Part shown: in pieces, positions 27,525 through 36,595 of the stretch
Layout: every line of letters starts with the position of its first letter
Numbering within the stretch: position 1 is the first letter of the stretch
Source of the DNA: Candidatus Kapaibacterium sp.
Lineage (GTDB): Bacteria; Bacteroidota; Ignavibacteria; Kapaibacteriales; UBA2268
Direction of reading: 5' to 3'
Assembly: GCA_013414795.1 (NCBI GenBank)
Contig: CP058732.1
Coordinates: forward strand, 310,001 to 374,000
DNA: 64,000 nt
Translations under genes and position numbers: made by a program
Notes under the pieces: generated by a model
The model's input: only the letters and a program-made list of their open reading frames with translations
The model's database searches: none
What the model was told of the DNA's origin: nothing

Positions 27525-28496
27525 ATGAAACAGCAAACAGTTGATGATTTGGTTGAGAAAAGATTAAGACTTGAGAGTTCACCGCATATTAAATCTGCGT
27601 TTACAACTTCAAAAGCAATGTATTGTGTTATAATTGCATTAGTTCCTTGCATTGTTTCTGCCATTGTCTTCTTTGGTTTTTATCAACTTGTTGTAATATT
27701 AACTTGTGTTTTGTTTGCAGTTGCGACAGAATATATAGTAAAAAAGGTTAGAAAACAAAACCTAACAATATCAGACGGGAGTGCTGCTCTTACTGGCTTG
27801 CTTCTTGCTTTGACGCTACCTCCTAACTATCCATTGTATGCTTGTGCCATTGGTTCAATTTTTGCCATTTTCATTGGTAAAGAAATATTTGGTGGTCTTG
27901 GTTTCAATATTTTTAACCCTGCGTTGTTGGGTCGGGCTTTCTTGCAAGCCTCTTTCCCAGTAGAAACAACAACTTGGGTCAATCCCAAAGCAATACCAGA
28001 AGCAATCACTTCGGCAACACCTTTGGCACACTTTAAATTCGACCGAGTTTTGACTGATGTTTCGAATTTGTTTTTAGGGAACATCTCTGGGTCTTTGGGT
28101 GAAACCTCGGCTCTGGCAATACTTTTAGGAGGAATATTTTTAGTTATCATTGGCGTTATTAATTGGGAAATTCCTGTTTCAATGATTGTCGGTATGATTG
28201 TTTTCGAAGGAATTCTTTTCTTAATCGACCCTACAAAATTTGCTCATCCTTTGTTCCATATACTATCTGGTGGATTTCTTTTTGGGGCTATTTTTATGGC
28301 CACCGATTGGGTAACTTCTCCATTGACCAAAAAAGGGATGTGGATTTTTGGTATTCTTATTTCTTTGTTAATTGTTATTATTCGGAACTTCGGTGGTCTA
28401 CCCGAAGGGGTAATGTACGCTATATTATTAATGAATGCAGTTACTCCTTTGATTAATAAATATACTGTACCGAAAATTTTCGGAGAAGGTAAATGA
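27525..28496 (+). CDS. rnfD: Rnf electron-transport complex subunit RnfD
   Basis: 323 residues, multi-pass membrane protein of the NqrB/RnfD family. SDGSAALTGLLLALTLPP and GGLGFNIFNPALLGRAFL are family signatures. The covalent FMN acceptor is probably Thr165 in ITSATPLAHF. The FMN would be attached by the ApbE encoded in the same operon. The stop overlaps the rnfG start by 4 bases. Confidence 0.95.
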   Translation: MKQQTVDDLVEKRLRLESSPHIKSAFTTSKAMYCVIIALVPCIVSAIVFFGFYQLVVILTCVLFAVATEYIVKKVRKQNLTISDGSAALTGLLLALTLPPNYPLYACAIGSIFAIFIGKEIFGGLGFNIFNPALLGRAFLQASFPVETTTWVNPKAIPEAITSATPLAHFKFDRVLTDVSNLFLGNISGSLGETSALAILLGGIFLVIIGVINWEIPVSMIVGMIVFEGILFLIDPTKFAHPLFHILSGGFLFGAIFMATDWVTSPLTKKGMWIFGILISLLIVIIRNFGGLPEGVMYAILLMNAVTPLINKYTVPKIFGEGK

Positions 28497-29056
28497 AAAC
28501 AATTATTCAAATGGTAGTTGTTCTAACTGTAATTAGTATAATTTCAGCAATTGCTTTATCGGAAATTTCATCCTGGGCTAATCCAAAAATCGCTCAAAAT
28601 AGGGCGAAAGAAACTGAAAAAGCAATTTTCCGTGTGCAACCGAAAGCAAAGTCGTATAAAAAAATTAATCAAAGTGGACTTGAATTGTTCCAGGTTTTCG
28701 ACGAAAATAACAAACCACTTGGTTATGTATTAACTTACGAAGGGAATGGTTTCCAAGGCAAAATTCGTCTCATTGTTGGATTAAATGATTCCTTAAACGT
28801 GATTTCTCGCGTTGAAATTCTTGAACAAGTTGAAACCCCAGGTTTGGGAAATAAGATAACCGAGGAACCATTTTTGAAGCAATTTGAAAATCTCTTGACC
28901 ATACCAGAGATTGAGTGGGTCAAAGGAAGCAAACCAACGAAACCCAATCAAATCCAAACTATTACCGCTGCAACGATTTCATCTAAATCTGTTGTACAAA
29001 TCCTAAACGAAGGAATTAGCAAATTGAAAGATTTGAAACAAAAGGGTTTACTGTGA
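28493..29056 (+). CDS. rnfG: Rnf electron-transport complex subunit RnfG
   Basis: 187 residues. One N-terminal membrane helix (about 5-25) and a periplasmic FMN-binding domain. VEILEQVETPGLGNKI is the family signature. The flavinylation motif reads TITAATISSKSV, with Thr161 the likely FMN acceptor; the usual SGAT is TAAT here, a mild deviation. The stop overlaps the rnfE start (TGATG). Confidence 0.93.
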   Translation: MKTIIQMVVVLTVISIISAIALSEISSWANPKIAQNRAKETEKAIFRVQPKAKSYKKINQSGLELFQVFDENNKPLGYVLTYEGNGFQGKIRLIVGLNDSLNVISRVEILEQVETPGLGNKITEEPFLKQFENLLTIPEIEWVKGSKPTKPNQIQTITAATISSKSVVQILNEGISKLKDLKQKGLL

Positions 29057-29703
29057 TGGCAAAGGTAAATAAATTATCTTATGAATTTTTAAAGGGACTT
29101 TGGGATCAAAATCCCATTTTGAAACAAATTTTGGGGATGTGTCCTACGCTTGCAGTAACTGTATCGGTCATTAACGGCATTGCAATGGCACTTGCAACAA
29201 CTTTTGTGTTGGTTTTTTCAAGCTTTTTGATTTCAATAATAAGGAAGTTAATTCCTAATCAAGTGCGAATTGCATCCTTCATTGTTGTAATTGCAACATT
29301 TGTTACTGTTGTCGACTATGTTATGAGGGCTTTATTCCCAGAAATGTCCAAACTCCTTGGTCCTTTCATCCCATTAATTGTTGTTAACTGTATAATACTT
29401 GGGCGTGCCGAAGGATTTGCTTCAAAGAACAATCCATTTAGGTCTTTGCTTGACGCTTTGGGAATGGGAACTGGATTTTTAATTTCTCTTCTGGTTTTAA
29501 GCAGCATTCGGGAACTTTTATCTTCGGGCACAATTTTGGGATTTCAAATTTTGCCAAAGGGAACGCCTCAACTTTTAGTTATGATATTACCTGCTGGTGC
29601 TTTTATTACTCTTGGGTTACTCTTCGGGGCAGCAAATTTGTACACACTTGTTCGCGAAAGGAAGGAGAAAGAAGTGATAATTACTAAATACATAAATACT
29701 TAG
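29056..29703 (+). CDS. rnfE: Rnf electron-transport complex subunit RnfE
   Basis: 215 residues from the ATG at 29056; a GTG at 29053 is a less likely start. Six-helix membrane protein. GMCPTLAVTVSVINGIAMA (Cys29) and VVNCIILGRAEGFASKN (Cys112) carry the half-membrane cysteines that, with RnfA, hold an intramembrane iron-sulfur centre. Confidence 0.94.
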   Translation: MAKVNKLSYEFLKGLWDQNPILKQILGMCPTLAVTVSVINGIAMALATTFVLVFSSFLISIIRKLIPNQVRIASFIVVIATFVTVVDYVMRALFPEMSKLLGPFIPLIVVNCIILGRAEGFASKNNPFRSLLDALGMGTGFLISLLVLSSIRELLSSGTILGFQILPKGTPQLLVMILPAGAFITLGLLFGAANLYTLVRERKEKEVIITKYINT

Positions 29704-29727
29704 TAGAAAAAAGGTGGGTAGATAAAA

Positions 29728-30306
29728 ATGAAACTCATATTAATTTTTCTCTCATCAGTACTTATTAATAACTTTGTGCTTTCATATTTTCTTGGTATTT
29801 GTCCCTTCATTGGGGTATCCAATAAAATATCTTCCGCTTTTTCAATGGGGATGGCAGTTACATTTGTTATGACGATTACTTCGATTGTTACTTGGTTGGT
29901 GAACCATTACATTCTGATACCCTTCCATTTGGAATTTCTTCAAACTGTGTCTTTCATTCTTGTAATTGCGTCGCTTGTTCAATTTGTCGAAATGTTCATA
30001 AAAAAGGTGAGCCAGCCGCTTTATAGGGCTCTTGGAATCTATCTTCCCTTAATAACAACCAATTGTGCTATTATGGGGTTGGCCTTGCTAATTTCGATGA
30101 AGAATTATAGTTTCCTCGAAGGTATTTTCTTTGGGTTAGGAGGTGGCATAGGGTTTTCCATTGCCTTAATTCTTATGGCCAGTATAAGGGAAGAATTAGA
30201 TTTGGCTGATGTTCCCAAGCCTATGCAGGGTGCTCCAATAACTTTAATTATTGCTGGTTGTCTTGCGCTTGCTTTTATGGGTTTTGCTGGTATGATAAAT
30301 GTATAA
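29728..30306 (+). CDS. rnfA: Rnf electron-transport complex subunit RnfA
   Basis: 192 residues, six-helix membrane protein homologous to RnfE in inverted topology. FLGICPFIGVSNKI (Cys25) and TTNCAIMGLAL (Cys113) are the iron-sulfur cysteines. The ATG follows an AAAGGTGG site. It overlaps apbE by 8 bases. Confidence 0.95.
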   Translation: MKLILIFLSSVLINNFVLSYFLGICPFIGVSNKISSAFSMGMAVTFVMTITSIVTWLVNHYILIPFHLEFLQTVSFILVIASLVQFVEMFIKKVSQPLYRALGIYLPLITTNCAIMGLALLISMKNYSFLEGIFFGLGGGIGFSIALILMASIREELDLADVPKPMQGAPITLIIAGCLALAFMGFAGMINV

Positions 30307-31273
30307 GTTTTTGAAAAATAAATTATTTTTCTTTTTAATTGTTAGTTTATTGTTCTCTTGTGGCTCTAAAGAAAAAATCCACAAGAGAACAACTATTTCA
30401 ATGGGCACTATCGTTGAAATTCAAGTAGTTACCAACGATGTTACTTTAGCCGATAAAGCCATTGATTCAGCCTTTGCAGAAGTTCAAAGGATAAACGACA
30501 AATACACTGTCTATAACAAAAATTCTTATTTAAATCAAATAAATTCAAGCGATACTTTTCAACTAGATGAAGAGACATACTTCCTTTTCAAAAAATGTGA
30601 GTATTATCACAATCTTACCAAAGGAGCATTCGATCCAGCGATTGGCAATGTAATTAAGGCGCTTGGTTTCGAGGATTCACAGGGGCAAGAAATTCCAGTA
30701 GATTCCATTCGAAATTTTATTCAACAAAACAACTGGAAATTGATTCAATTAACAGATGATCGCAAGATTGTCAAGCCAAAAGAGTTGAGAATAAATTTAG
30801 GAGCAATTGCTAAAGGCTACGCAGTCGACAGAATGTTCAATATACTTAAATCATTCGGTTTGAAAGTATTTTTGGTAAATGCTGGTGGAGAAATTAAGTG
30901 CACTGGCAAAATCTGGGAAATCGGAATCCAGCATCCACGCGATAAGGCAAAGATCATCGGAATACTTAAGATTAAAGATTTAGCAGTTGCGACTTCGGGC
31001 GATTACGAAAGATATAAAATCAAAAATGGAAAGCGAATTAATCATATTATTAACCCAATTACTGGGAAAATATCTGATGAATGCAGAAGCGTTACGATAA
31101 TTACTGAAAATACCATTGACGCCGATGCTTTGGCAACTGCTGTCTTTGTCCTTGGACCAAAAGATGGGCTTTATTTGCTCGAAAAAATACCTAATTGTGA
31201 AGCGTTTATAATTAATAGTAGTGGAAGTATCTTTAAAACAAAAGGAATAGATAAATTTTATGTAGCAAATTAG
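30299..31273 (+). CDS. apbE: FAD:protein FMN transferase ApbE, lipoprotein
   Basis: 324 residues with a lipoprotein signal (LLFSCGSK). ApbE moves FMN from FAD onto a Thr of RnfG and RnfD in the periplasm. Family motifs are TISMGTIVEIQVV, GAFDPAIGNVIKALGF, INLGAIAKGYAVD, NAGGEIKCTG, and NHIINPITGK with TENTIDADALATAVFVLG. The gene lies inside the Rnf operon between rnfA and rnfB, so the substrate proteins and modifying enzyme are co-expressed. Confidence 0.95.
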   Translation: MYKFLKNKLFFFLIVSLLFSCGSKEKIHKRTTISMGTIVEIQVVTNDVTLADKAIDSAFAEVQRINDKYTVYNKNSYLNQINSSDTFQLDEETYFLFKKCEYYHNLTKGAFDPAIGNVIKALGFEDSQGQEIPVDSIRNFIQQNNWKLIQLTDDRKIVKPKELRINLGAIAKGYAVDRMFNILKSFGLKVFLVNAGGEIKCTGKIWEIGIQHPRDKAKIIGILKIKDLAVATSGDYERYKIKNGKRINHIINPITGKISDECRSVTIITENTIDADALATAVFVLGPKDGLYLLEKIPNCEAFIINSSGSIFKTKGIDKFYVAN

Positions 31274-31285
31274 GGTGAATGAGAA

Positions 31286-32107
31286 ATGGAAAATACAGTT
31301 TTGATGGCAATTTTTACAATGAGTAGCCTTAGCCTTTTCTTTTCAATTTTTTTGGGTTTTGCCGATAAATTCTTACGAGTGGAAGAAAATCCTTTGATAG
31401 CAAAAGTAAATGAATTGCTACCTGGAGCAAACTGTGGTGGTTGTGGTTTTGCCGGTTGTTATGATTTTGCAACGAAAGTTGTCGAAGGCAAAGTCGAGCC
31501 CTCGGCTTGCTCGGTTAATGATCCCGATAATATAAAAGAAATTGGGGCTTTATTGGGCAAAGAAGTACAAAGTGGACCCAAGTTGGTTGCAAGAATAATG
31601 TGTAAAGGAGGAAAAGCCGAGGCTGTTCGTAAGCAAACGGAATACTACGGTCCAAAAACTTGCTTGGCAATGCATGTTCTATCTGGTGGTGATAAACTTT
31701 GTTTCTATGGTTGCCTCGGCGGAGGTGATTGCGTTAATGCTTGCCCGTTCCAGGCTATGTTTATGAACAGCAACGGCTTGCCAGTAGTTATTGATGAACT
31801 TTGTACTGGCTGTGGGATTTGCGTTCAAAATTGTCCGAGAAATATTATCGAATTACATCCAATTGACCGAAAGGTATTTGTCTTTTGCAAAAATCAAGAC
31901 GACCCAAGAACTTCTGCTCAAGTTTGTAAAGTTGCTTGCACGGGGTGTTCTGTTTGTGCTCGGAAACTTGATGGTGCAGTCAAAATTGAAAATAATCTTG
32001 CTTTCTTAAATTACGAGGCTTTTGAAAAATTGGAAACTGTTGAACTTTCTGAAATATGTAAAACTGGTGCTTTAAGTAAATTGAAGGGAAATGGAAATTT
32101 TAACTGA
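31286..32107 (+). CDS. rnfB: Rnf electron-transport complex subunit RnfB
   Basis: 273 residues. The N-terminal membrane helix (about 5-25) is followed by a 4Fe-4S domain with Cys50, Cys53, Cys58 and Cys75 (NCGGCGFAGCYDFA). A double ferredoxin region carries GGDCVNACPFQAMFM and CTGCGICVQNCPRNI. Extra C-terminal cysteines (CKVACTGCSVCARK) make a further cluster likely. RnfB is the ferredoxin-side entry of the complex. The end overlaps rseC by 17 bases. Confidence 0.95.
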   Translation: MENTVLMAIFTMSSLSLFFSIFLGFADKFLRVEENPLIAKVNELLPGANCGGCGFAGCYDFATKVVEGKVEPSACSVNDPDNIKEIGALLGKEVQSGPKLVARIMCKGGKAEAVRKQTEYYGPKTCLAMHVLSGGDKLCFYGCLGGGDCVNACPFQAMFMNSNGLPVVIDELCTGCGICVQNCPRNIIELHPIDRKVFVFCKNQDDPRTSAQVCKVACTGCSVCARKLDGAVKIENNLAFLNYEAFEKLETVELSEICKTGALSKLKGNGNFN

Positions 32108-32492
32108 AAAAGGTAAAATCGTTGAAGTTAAGGGAAACAAGTTGAAAATCGAAGTTCCACGGCGGGAAGAGTGCGAGCACTGTGGCTCTTTGTTTTGCAG
32201 TTTAAAAGAAAGAAACAGTGCGATCATCGAAGTGGAGGCTGCCGAAGGTTTCAAGGTTGGAGATTCGGTCGAAATTCAATTGCCTGGAAAGCAACTCGTC
32301 TGGGTTACGTGTCTTATTTATCTTTTTCCTCTTTTAATCTTAGTTGCTTCGATTTATTTTGGCTTCGAGTTTACTGGAAATGTCTTATATTCTTCTCTTT
32401 TGGCTTTTACCTTTGTTGGCATATATTTTTTAGTAATACGTAAATTAGGCTTTGGTAACATTAATCCCAAAATCCTAAGAAAATTGAACTGA
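32091..32492 (+). CDS. rseC: RseC/MucC-like positive regulator protein
   Basis: 133 residues. The N-terminal cytoplasmic part has the cysteine pattern CEHCGSLFC. Two membrane helices follow (about 69-87 and 92-112). RseC homologues are encoded next to Rnf genes in many Bacteroidota and are related to the E. coli rse locus protein. Their role with Rnf is thought to be in assembly or redox-linked regulation, which is inference. Its stop lies 24 bases from the stop of the convergent frr gene. Confidence 0.85.
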   Translation: MEILTEKGKIVEVKGNKLKIEVPRREECEHCGSLFCSLKERNSAIIEVEAAEGFKVGDSVEIQLPGKQLVWVTCLIYLFPLLILVASIYFGFEFTGNVLYSSLLAFTFVGIYFLVIRKLGFGNINPKILRKLN

Positions 32493-32515
32493 AACTTTGG
32501 AAATAATAATTTCTG

Positions 32516-33076
32516 TTACGTTTCGAGGATTTCCTTTTCTTTTGCGGAGAATAGTTCATCAATCTTTTTGATGAACTCATCGGTAACTTTTTGGATTTTC
32601 TCCTCGCCAAGTTTTCGGTCGTCTTCGGTCAGTTCCTTGTCCTTTTCTGCTTTGCGGATGACTTCAATCTGGTCGCGTCGTATGTTACGAATAGCAATTT
32701 TCGCATCCTCGGTCAATTTCTTGCAGAACTTGACGATTTCCTTTCTCCGCTCTTCTGTTAAAGGAGGAACTGGTATCCTTAAAATTCGACCATCGTTTAC
32801 CGGGTTGAATCCCAAGTCGGATTGTTTGATAGCCTTTTCGATTGCATTGATTATTGATGTGTCCCAAGGTTGAATAATGATTGTCTTTGCATCGGGAACG
32901 TTAATCGTTGCAACTTGTGGAATTGGGGTTGGAGTTCCGTAGTAATCGACTTTTACATTATCGAGGATTGAGGCGTTCGCACGACCAGTTCGAACTTTGG
33001 CAAGTTGTTGTTTGTAATGTTCCAAAGATTTGTTCATCTGCTCTCTTGTCTTCTCGATGATTTCATTCAATTCCAT
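32516..33076 (-). CDS. frr: ribosome recycling factor
   Basis: Frr splits the post-termination ribosome together with EF-G. 186 residues, full length: KVRTGRANASILDNVKVDYYG, INVPDAKTIIIQPWD, the hinge IPVPPLTEERRKE and the long C-terminal helix. A GGAGGAAC Shine-Dalgarno site lies just before the ATG. It is the last gene of the rpsD-to-frr translation operon. Its last 240 bases are duplicated 6.8 kb away, on the other side of the Rnf operon. Confidence 0.97.
   Translation of the reverse strand: MELNEIIEKTREQMNKSLEHYKQQLAKVRTGRANASILDNVKVDYYGTPTPIPQVATINVPDAKTIIIQPWDTSIINAIEKAIKQSDLGFNPVNDGRILRIPVPPLTEERRKEIVKFCKKLTEDAKIAIRNIRRDQIEVIRKAEKDKELTEDDRKLGEEKIQKVTDEFIKKIDELFSAKEKEILET
32531..32770 (-). 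repeat. direct repeat, right copy (inside intact frr)
   Basis: Partner of the repeat at 25721-25960, with 236 of 240 bases identical. A crossover between the two would join the intact 5' part of frr to the left copy's 3' end and excise the 6,810 bases between. Confidence 0.95.
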
Positions 33077-33089
33077 AGTTCCTCCTTTT

Positions 33090-33809
33090 TTAGTTTGTTA
33101 CTAAAGAACCAACGTTTTCCCCTTTGATTAGACGAGCAAGGTTGCCTTTCTTGTTAATATTCAAGACGACAATTGGGATATTGTGCTCGCGGCAAAGTGT
33201 GAAGGCAGTTTGGTCCATAACTGCCAGATTGTGCAAAATTGCATCGTTGTAAGTTAGTAGTTTCAAGAGTTTTGCCTCTGGGTTCTTCATTGGGTCGGAA
33301 TCGAATATTCCGTCCACTTTTGTTCCTTTGACAATGACGTCGGCGCCAATATCGATTGCGCGAAGGACCGCAGTTGTGTCTGTCGTGAAATTCGGCAAGC
33401 CAGTTCCGCCGCCAAACAGGACGATTCTTCCTTTTTCAAGATGGCGAATCGCTTTTCTTCGGATGTATGGTTCTGCGACGGAGGTCATTGTTATTGCAGT
33501 TTGCAAGCGAGTTTCGATTCCCAAATCTTCGAGCGCCGATTGAAACGCAAGGCAATTGATTATCGTTGCCAGCATTCCCATATAATCGCCGGAGACCTTG
33601 TCGATTCCTTTCGCAGCGGATTGCAAACCGCGGAAAATGTTTCCCCCGCCGATGACTATTCCTATTTCAACGCCAAGTTTGTGGACTTCGTGGACTTCTT
33701 CTGCAAAAAATTTAAGGGCGGAGGGGTCGATTCCAAAACTCCCTTCGCCCATTAACGCTTCGCCGCTAAGTTTTAATAGTAACCTTTTGTACTTAGGTTC
33801 TACTTCCAT
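33090..33809 (-). CDS. pyrH: UMP kinase
   Basis: PyrH phosphorylates UMP to UDP with ATP. 239 residues of the amino-acid-kinase fold: RLLLKLSGEALMG, IVIGGGNIFRG, GGTGLPNFTTDTTAVLRA and ADVIVKGTKVDGIFDSDP. It is 13 bases from frr and 5 bases after tsf in the same operon, the usual neighbourhood. Confidence 0.97.
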   Translation of the reverse strand: MEVEPKYKRLLLKLSGEALMGEGSFGIDPSALKFFAEEVHEVHKLGVEIGIVIGGGNIFRGLQSAAKGIDKVSGDYMGMLATIINCLAFQSALEDLGIETRLQTAITMTSVAEPYIRRKAIRHLEKGRIVLFGGGTGLPNFTTDTTAVLRAIDIGADVIVKGTKVDGIFDSDPMKNPEAKLLKLLTYNDAILHNLAVMDQTAFTLCREHNIPIVVLNINKKGNLARLIKGENVGSLVTN

Positions 33810-33814
33810 ACGAT

Positions 33815-34684
33815 TTATTCAACTTCGCCAAGATAATATCTTACAAATTGCGAAATTTTTACTTTTGCACCAAGAGAATTTTCAACTTTGTTCAAAACAT
33901 CGCGAACCGAAAGGCTACCATCTTTGATAAATGTTTGTTCTGTCAAGCATTGCTCGGTGAAGAATTTCGACAATCGACCCTGGGCAATTTTTTCTGCTAT
34001 CTCCGGCTTCTTCCCTTCGTTGATTGCTTGTTCTTTGTATATTTCAATTTCTTTTTCGATTACATCTTTTGGTACAGAATCCTTGTCAATGAACATTGGG
34101 TTCATCGCAGCAACTTGCATTGCTATGTCTCGCAATGAATGCTTCTCTTCGTTGCCCAATTGCACTGGTTTGTCGAATTCATAGACCACCAGGACACCAA
34201 GTTTGCTCCCGGCGTGGACGTAATGGGCAATGTATCCGTCGGTTTTAATTCTTTTGAATCTTCGGATTTTGATATTCTCCTGGAACTTTGCCAGAATTTC
34301 GTTGTGAAGGTCCTGCAATGTTTCGCCGTTGACTTTGCTTTGAAGCAATTCTTCGACTGTGTTTACATCGTTGTCGAGTAGTGTTTTTGCAACAACTTCT
34401 GCGTGTTTGACAAAGAATTCGTTGCGGGCAACAAAATCGGTTTCGCAATTAATTTCAACTATTGCGCCAATCTTGCCATCTTCGGTAACTGCTGTGGCAA
34501 TTATTCCTTCTTTTGCTTCGCGGCCGGCGCGCTTTTCTGCCGAGGCTGCGCCCTTCTTTCGCAATATTTCGATTGCAAGTTGAAAATCGCCGTCTGCTTC
34601 TTGCAGTGCTTTCTTGCAATCGCCCATTCCTGCGCCCGTCTTCTCGCGCAACTCGACTACCATTTTCGTTGTTATTTCTGCCAT
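33815..34684 (-). CDS. tsf: translation elongation factor Ts
   Basis: 289 residues. The N-terminal UBA-like domain has VELREKTGAGMGDCKKAL. The core has NCETDFVARNEFF, the motif that touches EF-Tu to release GDP. It sits between rpsB and pyrH, the classical order. Confidence 0.97.
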   Translation of the reverse strand: MAEITTKMVVELREKTGAGMGDCKKALQEADGDFQLAIEILRKKGAASAEKRAGREAKEGIIATAVTEDGKIGAIVEINCETDFVARNEFFVKHAEVVAKTLLDNDVNTVEELLQSKVNGETLQDLHNEILAKFQENIKIRRFKRIKTDGYIAHYVHAGSKLGVLVVYEFDKPVQLGNEEKHSLRDIAMQVAAMNPMFIDKDSVPKDVIEKEIEIYKEQAINEGKKPEIAEKIAQGRLSKFFTEQCLTEQTFIKDGSLSVRDVLNKVENSLGAKVKISQFVRYYLGEVE

Positions 34685-34722
34685 CTCTTCCCTTTTTTAT
34701 TTTTATATAACAAAATTTTCGT

Positions 34723-35592
34723 CTATGAACCTTGTTCTTCTTCTAATGATTCCACTTTTGGTGTTTTCCCGCCGATACCAACTCCAACATCGCCTTTCTT
34801 GGTTTTTCGTGGACGAAGTTTGGTCTTGATTGGTGGAGTTTCCGCCGGTATCTCTTCGATTTCCGAAATCTTTGGCTCTGCCATAAACTCGCGTGTCCTC
34901 TCCTCGTAAACCCGACGCCCTTCGATTATTGCGTCTGCCATAACTCGGGCAATCAATTCAATAGTCGACTTGGAATCGTCGTTCGCCGGGATTGGATAGT
35001 CAACCAATTCTGGGTCGCAGTTTGTATCGACTATTGCAACTGTTGGAATATTAAGCAATCGCGCTTCCTTGACTGCGATGTGTTCTTTCTTAATATCTAC
35101 TATGAACAAAGCCGAGGGCAACGTCAGCATATCCTCGATTCCACCAAATACTTTGCGCAAGCGTTCTCTTTCGCGAGTAAGAAGCAATCGTTCCTTCTTT
35201 GTCAATTTTTCGAATGTTCCGTCGGTTTCCATCTTGTCGATTGTGTTCAATCGCTTAATACTTTTGCGAATTGTGGCAAAGTTGGTCAACATTCCGCCAA
35301 GCCATCGTTCCACAACATAGAAGGAATTGCACCGAGTTGCCTCGCGTGCAATGATTTCCTTGGCTTGTGGCTTTGTTCCTACGAATAGGACGTGTTTGCC
35401 TTGCGTCGCAAGATTAAAGAGAAATTCCCGGGCGATGTCGATTAATACTTGTGTCTTTCGCAAATCGATGATGTGAATCCCGTTCTTTTCGGTGAAAATG
35501 AATTTCTCCATCTTGGGATTCCATCGGCGGGTGAGGTGTCCAAAGTGGGCACCGCTTTCGAGCAGTTGTTCAATTGATACGTAATGTGCCAT
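34723..35592 (-). CDS. rpsB: 30S ribosomal protein S2
   Basis: 289 residues from the ATG at 35592, which follows an AAAGGAG site and gives [20 protein letters not shown] longer frame from 35670 is unlikely because it crosses the leader hairpins. Family motifs include [22 protein letters not shown] and PIPANDDS. The C-terminus has an extra tail of about 50 residues, acidic then basic, beyond the S2 core. A nested hairpin lies in the 105 bases between rpsI and rpsB. Confidence 0.96.
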   Translation of the reverse strand: MAHYVSIEQLLESGAHFGHLTRRWNPKMEKFIFTEKNGIHIIDLRKTQVLIDIAREFLFNLATQGKHVLFVGTKPQAKEIIAREATRCNSFYVVERWLGGMLTNFATIRKSIKRLNTIDKMETDGTFEKLTKKERLLLTRERERLRKVFGGIEDMLTLPSALFIVDIKKEHIAVKEARLLNIPTVAIVDTNCDPELVDYPIPANDDSKSTIELIARVMADAIIEGRRVYEERTREFMAEPKISEIEEIPAETPPIKTKLRPRKTKKGDVGVGIGGKTPKVESLEEEQGS

Positions 35593-35618
35593 TATAACTC
35601 CTTTTTGTGTTGAACATC

Positions 35619-35680
35619 TGTTTCGTTCATCTTGCTTGCTCAAGGGCAAAAAGCCCCCACACACAAGCAATCCCGAAACA
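35619..35680 (-). promoter_or_regulatory. structured leader RNA before rpsB
   Basis: Three helices nest inside one another on the minus-strand transcript: TGTTTCG/CGAAACA (outer, 35619-35625 with 35674-35680), TTGCTTG/CAAGCAA (35632-35638 with 35664-35670) and GGGC/GCCC around A5 on the plus strand (35644-35656). Autoregulatory rpsB leaders are known in other bacteria. Here the fold is seen but its role is inferred. It could instead be an RNA-processing or attenuation site. Confidence 0.5.
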
Positions 35681-35697
35681 TGGTAGTTTCAAAAAAA

Positions 35698-36084
35698 TTA
35701 TCGTTTCGAAAATTGGAATCTTTTTCTTGCTTTCTTCTGTCCGTATTTCTTTCGTTCGACCATTCGCGGGTCGCGTGTCAAAAGTCCAAATTCCTTTAAT
35801 GTTGGCTTGAAGGACTCTTCGTATTCAACGAGAGCGCGGGCAATTCCCAATTGCACCGCTCCGGGTTGACCACTTATTCCACCGCCATTGGTTTTTACCA
35901 CAACATCAAACTTTCCCAAAGTATTCGTAACTTCCAATGGCTTGATGATTTGGATTCGGTGGAACTCAATGGGGAAATATTCCTCGAACGGTCTATCGTT
36001 GACCGTGATTTTCCCAGTTCCCGGGTATAGCCGAACTTGGGCTACCGATGTTTTCCTTCGTCCAGTTGCTATTGCTTCTTTCAT
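35698..36084 (-). CDS. rpsI: 30S ribosomal protein S9
   Basis: 128 residues: [17 protein letters not shown] at the N-terminus, [19 protein letters not shown] in the core, and the basic tail ending [12 protein letters not shown] that reaches the P-site. Follows rplM by 22 bases, the universal pair. Confidence 0.97.
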   Translation of the reverse strand: MKEAIATGRRKTSVAQVRLYPGTGKITVNDRPFEEYFPIEFHRIQIIKPLEVTNTLGKFDVVVKTNGGGISGQPGAVQLGIARALVEYEESFKPTLKEFGLLTRDPRMVERKKYGQKKARKRFQFSKR

Positions 36085-36106
36085 CTATCCATTCCTTATT
36101 TTAGTT

Positions 36107-36562
36107 TCAATAAGGCAGAACATATTTTTCGGGTTTCTGTGCGATGTGTGGATGATTCTCGCCCCGATACACTTTGAGTTTAGTAATCAACCTTCGTCCC
36201 AATCGATTCTTTGGCAACATTCCCCATACTGCATGCCTTATAACAAATTCGGGTTTCGTTCGAATTAAATCCTTGAATTTTCGAATTACTTCTCCGCCGG
36301 GATAACCAGTGTAGTGGAAATATTCTTTCTTTTCGACTCGTTTGCCTTCGACTTTCACTTTATCTGCGTTAATTACAATCACATAGTCGCCGCAATCGAT
36401 GTGCGGTGTGAAGTAGGGTTTGTGTTTCCCGCGGATAAGCCGCGCAACTTGCGAAGCCAGCCGCCCAAGCGTTTGCCCGCTTGCGTCGACTACCCACCAT
36501 TTTTTCTCGACTTCGCTTTCCTTGGCTGAACGTGTGATTTTGCCTAAATTTTCTATATCCAT
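36107..36562 (-). CDS. rplM: 50S ribosomal protein L13
   Basis: 151 residues from the ATG at 36562; the frame extends to a TTG at 36574, but the ATG is the better start. WWVVDASGQTLGRLASQVA, GDYVIVINADKV and AVWGMLPKNRLGRRL are family signatures. It is second in the operon, after rpsD. Confidence 0.97.
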   Translation of the reverse strand: MDIENLGKITRSAKESEVEKKWWVVDASGQTLGRLASQVARLIRGKHKPYFTPHIDCGDYVIVINADKVKVEGKRVEKKEYFHYTGYPGGEVIRKFKDLIRTKPEFVIRHAVWGMLPKNRLGRRLITKLKVYRGENHPHIAQKPEKYVLPY

Positions 36563-36595
36563 TTTCTCACCCAATCTTTCCTTTCTAATAATTTA

